Shown here: positions 17,069-25,993 of the stretch, in pieces
Position numbering within the stretch: position 1 is the first letter of the stretch
Layout: the number at the start of each line of letters is the position of its first letter
The notes under the pieces: model-generated
What the model was told of the DNA's origin: nothing
Databases searched by the model: none
What the model saw: the letters and a program-made list of their open reading frames with translations, nothing else
Assembly: GCF_004342685.1 (NCBI RefSeq)
Contig: NZ_SMBZ01000003.1
Coordinates: 1-64,000 of the forward strand
Direction of reading: 5' to 3'
DNA length: 64,000 nt
Source of the DNA: Sphingobacterium alimentarium
GTDB taxonomy: Bacteria > Bacteroidota > Bacteroidia > Sphingobacteriales > Sphingobacteriaceae
Program-made: the position numbers and the translations under genes

Positions 17069-18307
17069 ATGAGCAGCAATATTAATTTGATTGACTCTTT
17101 TCAGGAGTTTAAAGAGTTCAAAAATATTGACCGTCCAACGGTAATCACAGTACTGGAAGAAGTATTTCGTAGTATGATTCGTAAACGTTTTGGTACTGAC
17201 GAAAATGTTGACGTAATCGTAAACCCAGATAATGGTGACTTAGAAATTTGGAGAACGCGTGTTGTCATGGAAGATGGTTTCTCAGAAGATGACGATTTAG
17301 AAATCGAATTGGCTGAGGCACATCAATACGATCCAGATTTGGAAGTAGGCGATGATTATATTGAGCAGATTACATTAGAGAGCTTTGGACGTCGTGCTAT
17401 TTTAGCTGCTCGTCAGACTTTAGTTTCTAAAGTATTAGAACTAGAGAAAGATGAAGTTTTCAAAAAATATAAAGACCGTGAAGGTGAATTGGTAATCGGA
17501 GAAGTTTACCAAATATGGAAAAAAGAAATCTTAGTCTTAGACGAAGATGGTAATGAATTGTTATTACCTAAAACAGAACAAATCCCTGCGGATTATTTCA
17601 AAAAAGGTGATAGCATCCGTGCCGTAGTGCACAAAGTGGATATGATGAATAGTAATCCTAAGATTATTATTTCACGTACAGCTCCAGAATTTTTGCAACG
17701 TTTGTTCGAACTGGAAGTACCAGAGATTTTCGATGGTTTGATTACTATCAAGAAAATTGTCCGCGAACCAGGAGAGCGTGCTAAAGTAGCGGTAGAATCT
17801 TATGACGATCGTATCGATCCAGTAGGAGCGTGTGTGGGTATGAAAGGTTCACGTATTCATGGTATTGTACGCGAATTGCGCAATGAAAATATTGATGTGA
17901 TCAACTTTACGACAAATTCATCGTTGTATATCACACGTGCATTGAGTCCGGCGCGTATTACTTCCATCAAAATTGATGAAGAAAACAAAACGGCAGCCGT
18001 ATATTTAAAACCTGATCAAGTATCCTTGGCTATCGGTCGTGGAGGTCACAATATTAAATTGGCAGGTAAATTGACAGGATATGAAATCGATGTATACCGC
18101 GAGAATGACGAAGTAGAGGAGGATGTAGATATCGAAGAATTCTCAGACGAAATTGATAGCTGGATCATAGACGAATTGAAACGTGTAGGTCTCGATAGCG
18201 CGAAGTCAGTTTTAGCATTGTCACACGAAGAATTAGTGCGCCGTACAGATTTAGAAGAAGATACAATTCAAGAAATAGTACGCATTTTAGCATCAGAGTT
18301 TGAATAA
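17069..18307 (+). CDS. nusA: Transcription termination/antitermination protein NusA
   Basis: The 412-residue protein has the NusA order: an N-terminal RNA-polymerase-binding domain (LIDSFQEFKEFKNIDR, then VLEEVFRSMIRKRFG), an S1 domain (about 140-205), two KH domains (with DPVGACVGMKGSRIHGIVREL near 251-271 and LAIGRGGHNIKLAGKLTGYE near 320-340) and an acidic C-terminal helix-hairpin segment. NusA controls pausing, termination and antitermination on RNA polymerase. It lies 2 bases after rimP and 106 bases before infB, with a possible extra promoter in that gap. Confidence 0.97.
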   Translation: MSSNINLIDSFQEFKEFKNIDRPTVITVLEEVFRSMIRKRFGTDENVDVIVNPDNGDLEIWRTRVVMEDGFSEDDDLEIELAEAHQYDPDLEVGDDYIEQITLESFGRRAILAARQTLVSKVLELEKDEVFKKYKDREGELVIGEVYQIWKKEILVLDEDGNELLLPKTEQIPADYFKKGDSIRAVVHKVDMMNSNPKIIISRTAPEFLQRLFELEVPEIFDGLITIKKIVREPGERAKVAVESYDDRIDPVGACVGMKGSRIHGIVRELRNENIDVINFTTNSSLYITRALSPARITSIKIDEENKTAAVYLKPDQVSLAIGRGGHNIKLAGKLTGYEIDVYRENDEVEEDVDIEEFSDEIDSWIIDELKRVGLDSAKSVLALSHEELVRRTDLEEDTIQEIVRILASEFE

Positions 18308-18347
18308 AACTCTGATGTCAACATATGTTACATATAAAATGTAAATA

Positions 18348-18381
18348 TTTGTTAAATGCGTGCGAAAAAATCATATTTTTG
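18348..18381 (+). promoter_or_regulatory. Possible internal promoter before infB
   Basis: TTTG at 18348-18351 and TATTTTTG at 18374-18381 lie 22 bases apart, slightly longer than the usual spacing of the Bacteroidota consensus, in the 106-base gap between nusA and infB. Confidence 0.45.
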
Positions 18382-18413
18382 TAAAGAACAGAATTTTTAG
18401 AGGTTAATATTAG

Positions 18414-21400
18414 ATGACAGAAGGTAAAAGCATAAACTTACTTAAAGCAGCGAAAGAGCTCAATATTGGTATTGGTACTGCAGTAGATTATTTAAAAGAA
18501 AAAGGGATCGAGGTGGAAGCAAAACCTACGACCAAATTATCTGCAGACATGTACGATGTTCTTTTGCGTAAATTTCAAGGAGATAAAATCGCAAAAGATG
18601 AAGCTAAACAAATTGTTATTGGCAAGATTCGTCGTGAAGAAACTCCTTCATCTGCAAGTTCTGCTGTAACTCAAGAATCATCTACTTCTAAAAATGATGA
18701 TACAGAAAACGAAATTCTGATTAAAAGTCCTTTAGTAGTACCTCCTGCACCAGCTAAAGAAAAAGAAGAAGGAAAAGAGGAGACACACGGAAGCGCACTG
18801 AAAGTAGTGGGTAAAATCGATTTAGACAGTTTGAACAAACCTAAAACAAAAAAGGTAGAAGACCCTGTTGAAGAGAAAAAACCTGCAGCCGCACCTGCTG
18901 CTCCTGTCGTAGAGAAGAAAGAAGAGCCGAAGGTGGAAGCACCAAAGGCCGAACCTATAAAAGAAGAGGTCAAAGCACAACCTCCAGTAGAGGCTAAGCC
19001 TGTACAAAAACCTGTGCAACAAGTACCACAACAAAAGGTAGAAGCTCCTACTCCGGAAGAAGCTAAGCCTGCTAAAACAGAACAAACAATAGCAACACCA
19101 AAAAAAGTAGAAGAGAAAACAGAGCCTAAAACTCCTGTAACTCCTCCCGCACCAGCCAAACCAGCTCAGCCCGTGGATGATGTAATCCGCGCGCGTTCTG
19201 AAAAATTAGAAGGTCCGAAAGTAATCGGTAAAATTGAATTACCAACTTTCAAACCTAAGGAGAAGCCTGTGGCTTCATCTTCTAACGCCAATCAGGATAA
19301 TAAACGTAAGCGTAAGCGTACGAACAAACCAGGTTCTCCAGTATCTCCTAACGATCAAAACAATCAACAAGGAGGTCAGCATAGACCAGGTCCAGGCCAA
19401 CAAGGGCAAGGACAAGGGCAAAATAGACCTGGAGGTCAACATCCGGGTGGTCCAAGAGGCAATAACAACCGTCCAGGAGGAGGTAATCAACATCCTGGAG
19501 CAAATAGAGGACGATTTGATAATAGAAATAAAGGCGGAAGAAATGACGCTCCTAAAGAAGAATTATCAGAAAAAGATATCCAAGACCAAATCAAAGCAAC
19601 ACTTGCTCGTCTAAGTGGTGCGGGTAAGTCAAGTAAATTTGCTCAACGTGCTAAATTACGTCGTCAAAAACGTGATGATATAGCATTGTCGGCAGAGGAA
19701 GCAGCATTAGAACAAGAATTGCAAGCAAAAATTCTTCGTGTAACAGAATTTGTTACGGCGAATGAATTAGCAAACTTGATGGATGTACCAGTGACTCAAA
19801 TCATCGCGACTTGTATGAGCTTAGGTATGTTTGTATCCATCAACCAACGTCTGGATGCAGAGACCTTGACTATCGTAGCAGATGAGTTCGGTTACCAAAT
19901 CGAATTTATCAAGCCAGAAGATGAGGAGACTGCTGAATTAGAAGAAGCAGATTCGGAAGCAAACCTAGTTCCTCGTGCACCTATCGTAACGGTAATGGGA
20001 CACGTTGACCACGGTAAAACTTCCTTATTAGATTATATCCGTAAAGCAAATGTTACTAAAGGTGAAGCCGGTGGTATCACGCAACACATCGGTGCATATG
20101 CCGTGAATTTGGATGATGGCCGTAAGATCACATTCTTAGATACACCAGGTCACGAAGCCTTTACAGCGATGCGTGCACGTGGTGCGAAAGTAACAGATAT
20201 TGTTATTATCGTGATCGCTGCCGATGACGCGGTGATGCCTCAAACAAAAGAAGCAATCAACCACGCACAAGCAGCTGGTTCGCCGATTGTATTTGCTTTC
20301 ACGAAAGTGGATAAGCCTGGAGCTAATGCAGATCGTATTCGCGAGCAGTTATCAGCAATGAACATATTAGTAGAAGATTGGGGTGGTAAATACCAAGCGC
20401 AAGAAATTTCGGCTAAGACAGGTGAAAATGTTGATTTATTATTAGAAAAAGTATTACTAGAAGCTGAGTTATTAGAATTAAAAGCCGATCCTAAAAAACG
20501 TGCTGTTGGTTCAGTAATCGAGTCAGCTTTGGATAAAGGACGTGGTATCGTTACTACGGTATTGGTACAAGGTGGTACCTTGCGTGTTGGTGATCCAATT
20601 CTTGCAGGTTCACATTCAGGTAAAGTAAAAGCTTTGACAAACGAAAGAGGAGAACGCGTGAAAGAGGCAGGTCCATCTGTTCCAGTTCAGATCTTAGGTA
20701 TGTCTGGTGCTCCGACTGCCGGTGACAAATTGTATGTCATGGAGAGTGAATCTGAAGCACGTCAAGTAGCAAACAAACGTCTTCAATTGCAACGTGAGCA
20801 AGGTATGCGTGCTACTAAGCACATTACTTTGGATGAAATCGGTCGTCGTCTTGCTATCGGTAACTTCAAAGAATTGAATGTAATCGTTAAAGGTGATGTG
20901 GATGGTTCTATCGAAGCATTATCTGATTCATTATTGAAACTTTCTACCGACGAGATTCAAGTGAATATCATTCACAAATCAGTGGGTGCAATCTCCGAAT
21001 CTGATGTATTGTTAGCTTCAGCTTCAGACGCTATTATCATCGGTTTCCAAGTGAGACCTACGCAAAATGCACGTAAGTTGGCCGAAGCAGAGCAAATTGA
21101 TGTACGTCTGTACTCAATCATTTATGACGCTATCGATGAGCTTAAGTCAGCAATGGAAGGTATGTTGGCACCTAAATTTGAAGAGAAGATTGTTGCGGAA
21201 GTTGAAATCCGTGAGACATTCAAAATCTCTAAAGTGGGTACAATTGCCGGATGTATGGTGACTAGCGGTAAAATAGCGCGTAACAATGATATTCGTATCA
21301 TCCGTGACGGTGTGGTAATTCATACAGGCAAGTTGGCTTCCTTGAAACGTTTCAAAGACGATGTGAAAGAAGTTGCTCAAGGTTACGAATGTGGTTTGAA

Positions 21401-21479
21401 CATCGATCGCTTTAATGATATACAAGTAGGTGATATCGTCGAAGCATACGAACAAGTAGAAGTAAAACGTAAGTTGTAA
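18414..21479 (+). CDS. infB: Translation initiation factor IF-2
   Basis: The 1021-residue GTPase brings initiator tRNA to the 30S subunit. A small N-terminal helical domain (residues 1-60) is followed by about 340 residues of low-complexity sequence: first Pro/Glu/Lys/Ala-rich (about 90-290), then Gly/Asn/Gln/Arg-rich (about 305-385). After this come the IF2 helical region and the G domain with GHVDHGKTS at 529-537, DTPGHEAF and TKVDKPG. Domains II-IV ([17 protein letters not shown], then [15 protein letters not shown]) complete it. The long linker makes it larger than the E. coli factor (890 residues). It ends the rimP-nusA-infB unit and is followed by a terminator. Confidence 0.97.
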   Translation: MTEGKSINLLKAAKELNIGIGTAVDYLKEKGIEVEAKPTTKLSADMYDVLLRKFQGDKIAKDEAKQIVIGKIRREETPSSASSAVTQESSTSKNDDTENEILIKSPLVVPPAPAKEKEEGKEETHGSALKVVGKIDLDSLNKPKTKKVEDPVEEKKPAAAPAAPVVEKKEEPKVEAPKAEPIKEEVKAQPPVEAKPVQKPVQQVPQQKVEAPTPEEAKPAKTEQTIATPKKVEEKTEPKTPVTPPAPAKPAQPVDDVIRARSEKLEGPKVIGKIELPTFKPKEKPVASSSNANQDNKRKRKRTNKPGSPVSPNDQNNQQGGQHRPGPGQQGQGQGQNRPGGQHPGGPRGNNNRPGGGNQHPGANRGRFDNRNKGGRNDAPKEELSEKDIQDQIKATLARLSGAGKSSKFAQRAKLRRQKRDDIALSAEEAALEQELQAKILRVTEFVTANELANLMDVPVTQIIATCMSLGMFVSINQRLDAETLTIVADEFGYQIEFIKPEDEETAELEEADSEANLVPRAPIVTVMGHVDHGKTSLLDYIRKANVTKGEAGGITQHIGAYAVNLDDGRKITFLDTPGHEAFTAMRARGAKVTDIVIIVIAADDAVMPQTKEAINHAQAAGSPIVFAFTKVDKPGANADRIREQLSAMNILVEDWGGKYQAQEISAKTGENVDLLLEKVLLEAELLELKADPKKRAVGSVIESALDKGRGIVTTVLVQGGTLRVGDPILAGSHSGKVKALTNERGERVKEAGPSVPVQILGMSGAPTAGDKLYVMESESEARQVANKRLQLQREQGMRATKHITLDEIGRRLAIGNFKELNVIVKGDVDGSIEALSDSLLKLSTDEIQVNIIHKSVGAISESDVLLASASDAIIIGFQVRPTQNARKLAEAEQIDVRLYSIIYDAIDELKSAMEGMLAPKFEEKIVAEVEIRETFKISKVGTIAGCMVTSGKIARNNDIRIIRDGVVIHTGKLASLKRFKDDVKEVAQGYECGLNIDRFNDIQVGDIVEAYEQVEVKRKL

Positions 21480-21503
21480 TCTTACTACAGATAATATAGA
21501 TAA

Positions 21504-21531
21504 AACCTGACCCAAACGGTCAGGTTTTTTT
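21504..21531 (+). terminator. infB terminator
   Basis: AACCTGAC (21504-21511) pairs with GTCAGGTT (21519-21526), followed by seven to eight T. It ends the rimP-nusA-infB unit. Confidence 0.88.
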
Positions 21532-21566
21532 ATTGAGGTCATTTTTTATTTTTATCTTTAAGGTGT

Positions 21567-22613
21567 ATGTATGACTTTAAAGTATCTGAAATAATAAGAC
21601 ATCCCAACGAGATCATTTCGATTCGTTTTATAGATTTGTCTGGTGAATTTCCAATATATAAAGCAGGACAGTTTCTTACCTTAGTGTTTGAATTTGGTGA
21701 GCGCGAAGTCCGTCGATCGTACTCTTTCAGCAGTGCGCCTGCTCTCAATGAGCCTCTAGAAATCACTATCAAACGTGTAGAAAATGGCGAAATATCCCGA
21801 TTGCTGCATCATCAAATACAGGTGGGTGATAGAATCAAGGTTATGGAGCCGCAGGGGCTTTTTGTCTACGAACCACAAGTAGATAGTACACGTACAATAT
21901 TTCTTTTTGCTGCGGGTGTCGGTATTACTCCTTTGTATTCTATCTTGAAAACAGCTTTAACGCAAGAAAATCAGACTAAAGTAGTCTTGATCTACAGCAA
22001 TAGCTCCAAAGAAAGCACCGTATTCTATGATCAACTTATGGCATGGCAAGCACAGTATCCCGATCGCTTGGAAATAGAATACATATGGTCCAATTCCAAA
22101 AATCTAGCTAAGGCTCGCCTAAATAGAGAATATTTGATTGCATTGGTAAATGCGCACTTGAATACTTCACCCGATGAAGCCATATTCTATACTTGTGGAC
22201 CTTTGTTTTACATGGATTTGGTTCGATTCACCCTTTTGGGCATGGGTTTTCCGGATGCCAATGTCCGCAGAGAAACTTTTTATTTTCCGGAAGAAGAAGA
22301 GGATGATGATGAGCGAGAGGAAGAAGTGGTGGATACGACACCTTATCGGGTTACGATCAAATTCAATGGACAAGATTATGATTTGGTGGTTCCTGCGAAC
22401 GAAACCATTCTAAATGTGGGCTTGGCCAATAAAATCAAATTACCGTACTCCTGCAAATCGGGGATGTGTAGCACATGCATTTCCCAAGTCGAGCATGGCG
22501 CTGTAAATATGGATTATAATGAGGTATTGACAGATAGAGAAGTAGAAAGCGGACGATGCTTGATCTGTGTATCTCATCCAACCGTGGACGGAACTGTTAT
22601 TGAAGTCCTATAA
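21567..22613 (+). CDS. Ferredoxin-type oxidoreductase, FAD/NAD(P)H plus 2Fe-2S (PaaE-like)
   Basis: The 348-residue protein has a ferredoxin-reductase FAD domain (residues 1-100, with RRSYSFSSAP), an NAD(P)-binding domain (IFLFAAGVGITPLYSIL near 111-127 and FYTCGPLFYMD near 205-215) and a C-terminal plant-type 2Fe-2S domain with the ligand pattern SCKSGMCSTC and a last cysteine in GRCLIC. An acidic linker (EEEEDDDEREEE, about 239-250) joins them. This is the layout of PaaE and related phenol or hydroxylase reductases. No oxygenase gene is nearby, so the partner is unknown. Confidence 0.88.
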   Translation: MYDFKVSEIIRHPNEIISIRFIDLSGEFPIYKAGQFLTLVFEFGEREVRRSYSFSSAPALNEPLEITIKRVENGEISRLLHHQIQVGDRIKVMEPQGLFVYEPQVDSTRTIFLFAAGVGITPLYSILKTALTQENQTKVVLIYSNSSKESTVFYDQLMAWQAQYPDRLEIEYIWSNSKNLAKARLNREYLIALVNAHLNTSPDEAIFYTCGPLFYMDLVRFTLLGMGFPDANVRRETFYFPEEEEDDDEREEEVVDTTPYRVTIKFNGQDYDLVVPANETILNVGLANKIKLPYSCKSGMCSTCISQVEHGAVNMDYNEVLTDREVESGRCLICVSHPTVDGTVIEVL

Positions 22614-22626
22614 ACCTACTATTATT

Positions 22627-24294
22627 ATGAAAAGATTAGTATTTCTGCTGTTTACCAATTTTATTTTCCTAGCCAGCTCCGCGCAGGTATATAAAATCAC
22701 ATATAAGCCTACACGCAATGGACAAATTGTAGGGAATGATCCCATTATAGTTTTTGCGGATAGCAAGAAGAGCATCATTACCCGTGAAAGTATGCTGAAT
22801 AAAGCGCCGAGCAGAACCGTCGAAGAAAGTATAGTAGACGTGGCTAAACGGATCATATACAAAAAATCAACTTTTGCGAATGGCAAGACCGTCATCACAG
22901 CCGATTCCTCCAGTTTCAGCAAAAATACTTTTCAAGCCAAAGATGAGCAAAAAGAGATCGTAGGATATAAAGCAAAGAAATCGGCAACTTCCATAAACTC
23001 CAATGCTATAGATATTTATTACACCACCTCACTGGGAATTCATGCGTCGCCAAATGATATCGGATTGGATCAGGGGTTGGTCTTGGAATATACACGGAAT
23101 GGTAATTCGGGGCTCATCGCTACGAATATTGAACAGGTAAAAGCATTTCCCAGTGGATATTCTTTTCCCAATTCTGAAATGACGTTAGATATACTTACAT
23201 ATCGAGACGAGGTTTGGAAAAGTAAATTTATCCAGATACCCATATTCCGGGACGAAAAAATTTGTTTTGATCTGGATAATTTAAAATCAGATTCGGTATT
23301 ACGGTTTGCGGAAGGAACAGTAATATTGCGAAAAATAAAGGTTCCGGAAGTCTCGGAAGATAGCCAAGCATTCATAGAATTGGTGGAAAAATCCAATGGT
23401 GACGCCTACGACAGAACTGGGTCAGTGTTTATGATTGCCGAGGACCAAGATCTAACCTTTTTGGATGGCATGAACAAGGGCATGGTCACCTTACCGAAGT
23501 ATGATGTAGGTGATGGCAAAAATTATTTGGGTATGGTTCGTACCGTGAGCTTTTCTCCAATATTTGAGTTGATGCGCTTTTTCACACCGTTCGGCGTTTC
23601 GCATTTTAATGATCGCTTGACATTAAAAGGTAAAACGTGGCAAGATTCAGTGACTTATAGACAAGATGTGTCTGAATTTTTGCATACGATGTCCGGTAAA
23701 GAGATATATGTAGGAACGTATATTGGCAACTATGACAAAGGAGGTCACATCGTTAGTTTGGAATTGACGATACATCCTGGCAATTCAAACTACGGCAATC
23801 ATACACAAGCATTATCACTTTTCAATACAACCAATGTCATGGAAATGGGCGGACAGACGTATCCTACCTTATTTGGTTCGGAAAAAGGTTTAGTAGTCGA
23901 ATTTAAGTTGAAGTCAGATATAAAGAATGCTCGTTTAAGGTATATAACAACGGGACATGGTGGTTGGTGGAATGGCGATGAATTTGTGCCGAAGGTTAAT
24001 TCAATTTTTTTAAACGATGCTTTAGTTTTCAAATTTACTCCATGGCGCGTAGATTGTGGCAGTTATAGACTGTACAATCCCGTGTCCGGCAACTTTGATA
24101 GCGGTTTGTCATCCTCTGATTTGAGCCGTTCCAACTGGTGTCCTGGCACCATTACTTACCCAAATTATATAGATTTGGGAGATCTTAAAGCCGGCAAACA
24201 TAAAATTCGTGTCCATATTCCGCAAGGTGCAGCCGAAGGCGATAGCCAAAGTTTTTGGAATGTGAGTGGAGCTTTATTATTTGATAAAAACTAA
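22627..24294 (+). CDS. PNGase F-like glycoamidase with long N-terminal extension
   Basis: Starting at ATG 22627 (after the reductase stop, and giving a signal peptide MKRLVFLLFTNFIFLASSAQ), the protein is 555 residues. The C-terminal two thirds resemble peptide-N-glycosidase F, which removes N-glycans from glycoproteins: YDRTGSVFMI with the candidate catalytic aspartate D262, a GDEF glutamate at E452, and the close match DCGSYRLYNP...LSRSNWCPGTITYPN. Residues 21-190 are extra relative to PNGase F (about 350 residues with leader); they begin VYKITYK, like GLPGLI-type periplasmic proteins. The usual second glutamate of the active site could not be placed with certainty. A secreted protein gene follows 3 bases later. 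Confidence 0.82.
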   Translation: MKRLVFLLFTNFIFLASSAQVYKITYKPTRNGQIVGNDPIIVFADSKKSIITRESMLNKAPSRTVEESIVDVAKRIIYKKSTFANGKTVITADSSSFSKNTFQAKDEQKEIVGYKAKKSATSINSNAIDIYYTTSLGIHASPNDIGLDQGLVLEYTRNGNSGLIATNIEQVKAFPSGYSFPNSEMTLDILTYRDEVWKSKFIQIPIFRDEKICFDLDNLKSDSVLRFAEGTVILRKIKVPEVSEDSQAFIELVEKSNGDAYDRTGSVFMIAEDQDLTFLDGMNKGMVTLPKYDVGDGKNYLGMVRTVSFSPIFELMRFFTPFGVSHFNDRLTLKGKTWQDSVTYRQDVSEFLHTMSGKEIYVGTYIGNYDKGGHIVSLELTIHPGNSNYGNHTQALSLFNTTNVMEMGGQTYPTLFGSEKGLVVEFKLKSDIKNARLRYITTGHGGWWNGDEFVPKVNSIFLNDALVFKFTPWRVDCGSYRLYNPVSGNFDSGLSSSDLSRSNWCPGTITYPNYIDLGDLKAGKHKIRVHIPQGAAEGDSQSFWNVSGALLFDKN

Positions 24295-24297
24295 AAC

Positions 24298-25167
24298 ATG
24301 AAGTGTACTAAAATATTTTCCATTGTCTGCATGCTGCTCCTGAGCACTATTTGCTTGCCACAGGCAGGCTGGGCACAAAGCCCGCAAAAATTAGGCAAGG
24401 TAAAAAGCGCACTGATAACCGAAATATCAGGCATTACGCCTTATGGCTATGGAGAAGGATATTTCTGGGTACATAATGATAGCGGTGATGGTCCTTTTGT
24501 ATATCTCATCGATTCCACCGCAAATCTTAAAGTAAAAGTTGAGGTAGAGGGTGTTAAATTTACTGATGTTGAGGATATAGCTCGTTTTCAAGTTGATGAT
24601 AAGAAATATTTGGTTCTTGCTGATATAGGAAATAATCTAAGAAATAGAGAGATACTCTCGTTGTATGTGATCGAAGAACCTCAGGTAACGATATCTAAAA
24701 GTTTGAATACAATTAGAGTCCCTTTGCTGAAAGAAATAAAGGTTCGATACAGTGATAAAAGGCGAGATGCTGAAGCTATCTTCGTGGATCCGACGGACCA
24801 TCAACTATATATTACTTCCAAAAGAGATTTCGAATCGACAGTGTTCAGTTTACCCCTTGATTTAAACGGATCGACTGCGCATACGCTTCGACCTTTACTG
24901 ACATTACCCTTTACATTTACGACTTCAGCTGATATTTCGGGAGATAGAAAATATATAGTAGCTAAAAATTTAACGACTATCTATATGTGGGAAAGGCAAA
25001 ATGGGCAGTCTGTTATTGAAACGATGTCTCAAACCCCGCAAATAATTCCTTATATCATCGAACCACAAGGGGAAGCCATTTGTTTTGATTTATATAATCG
25101 CTTTTTATATACAATTTCTGAGCGTCCATTTGGTTTGGATTCCTATCTTTACAAATACGAATTTTAA
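24298..25167 (+). CDS. Secreted protein of unknown function, probable beta-propeller
   Basis: The 289-residue product has a signal peptide (residues 1-26, ending GWAQ). The mature part shows repeated strand patterns around conserved phrases (SGITPYGYGEGYFWVHNDSGDG, FTDVEDIARF, KYLVLADIGNN, RRDAEAIFVDPTDHQLYITSKRDF, PQGEAICFD) that look like propeller blades of the type found in phytase-like and SdiA-regulated proteins. No catalytic motif is assured. It starts 3 bases after the PNGase-like gene and runs into the esterase gene, so all three are probably one transcript. Confidence 0.72.
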   Translation: MKCTKIFSIVCMLLLSTICLPQAGWAQSPQKLGKVKSALITEISGITPYGYGEGYFWVHNDSGDGPFVYLIDSTANLKVKVEVEGVKFTDVEDIARFQVDDKKYLVLADIGNNLRNREILSLYVIEEPQVTISKSLNTIRVPLLKEIKVRYSDKRRDAEAIFVDPTDHQLYITSKRDFESTVFSLPLDLNGSTAHTLRPLLTLPFTFTTSADISGDRKYIVAKNLTTIYMWERQNGQSVIETMSQTPQIIPYIIEPQGEAICFDLYNRFLYTISERPFGLDSYLYKYEF

Positions 25168-25171
25168 TATC

Positions 25172-25978
25172 ATGAAAAACCTTTATTTTTTTGCTTTTAT
25201 TGTTGCTTTAATTTTTGGAAATACGAGTTTTGCGGCCACAGTAGATACGGTTCAAGTATTTTCTGCCAGCATGAACAAAAACATTAAAACAGTAGTAATC
25301 CGACCCGATAATTCAAAAGATAAAGTTATTCCAACTTTGTATCTCTTGCATGGCTATGGCGGAGATTATGCCAATTGGGTAAATCGTGCGCCATACATCA
25401 AGACATTAGTCGATCGTTATAATTATATGGTCGTATGTCCCGATGGTGGTATCGGCAGCTGGTATTGGGATACAACACCAGATTTTCAGTATGAGACATT
25501 CGTAAGTAAAGAATTGATAAACTTTATCGAATCGAACTATAAAGTATGTAAACAAAAAGAAGGACGTGCCATCACGGGATTAAGTATGGGCGGTCATGGT
25601 GCATTGTACCTCGCTATTCGTCATCAGGATATTTATGGAGCTGTAGGTAGCACCGCAGGTGGCGTAGATATTAGACCATTTCCTAATAACTGGGAAATGA
25701 GCAAGCGATTAGGTGAATACAGCACAAATAAAGACAAATGGACGGAACATACCGTAATGGAGATGCTCCATCAGATTAAGCCTAACAGCTTAAAAATTTT
25801 TATTGATTGTGGATATGATGATTTTTTCTTTGCGGTAAATGAAGAGTTACATCGTAAATTAACGTATTTAAATATCACACACAGCTATTTGACAATGCCA
25901 GGCAAGCACAATTGGGAGTATTGGGTGCAGTCTATTAATTATCAAATGGCTTTCTTCGATCAATTTTTTAGACACTAA
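25172..25978 (+). CDS. Secreted esterase, alpha/beta hydrolase (esterase D/feruloyl-esterase-like)
   Basis: From ATG 25172 the protein is 268 residues with a signal peptide (MKNLYFFAFIVALIFGNTSFA). The alpha/beta-hydrolase elements are in order: oxyanion region PTLYLLHGYGGDYANW, nucleophile elbow GLSMGG with S138, an acid in FIDCGYDDFF and a catalytic histidine in PGKHNWEYW. It belongs to the putative esterase family that includes S-formylglutathione hydrolase, mycolyltransferases and secreted carbohydrate esterases; the substrate is unknown. The gene starts 4 bases after its secreted neighbour and 15 bases before the TonB receptor. Confidence 0.88.
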   Translation: MKNLYFFAFIVALIFGNTSFAATVDTVQVFSASMNKNIKTVVIRPDNSKDKVIPTLYLLHGYGGDYANWVNRAPYIKTLVDRYNYMVVCPDGGIGSWYWDTTPDFQYETFVSKELINFIESNYKVCKQKEGRAITGLSMGGHGALYLAIRHQDIYGAVGSTAGGVDIRPFPNNWEMSKRLGEYSTNKDKWTEHTVMEMLHQIKPNSLKIFIDCGYDDFFFAVNEELHRKLTYLNITHSYLTMPGKHNWEYWVQSINYQMAFFDQFFRH

Positions 25979-25993
25979 CAGATAAATAAATAT

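Noticed and set aside
18671-19159. 162-residue minus-strand ORF rich in Gly, Ser, Thr and Phe
   Set aside because: It is the antisense of the Pro/Glu/Ala-rich linker of infB; its composition simply mirrors that low-complexity DNA.
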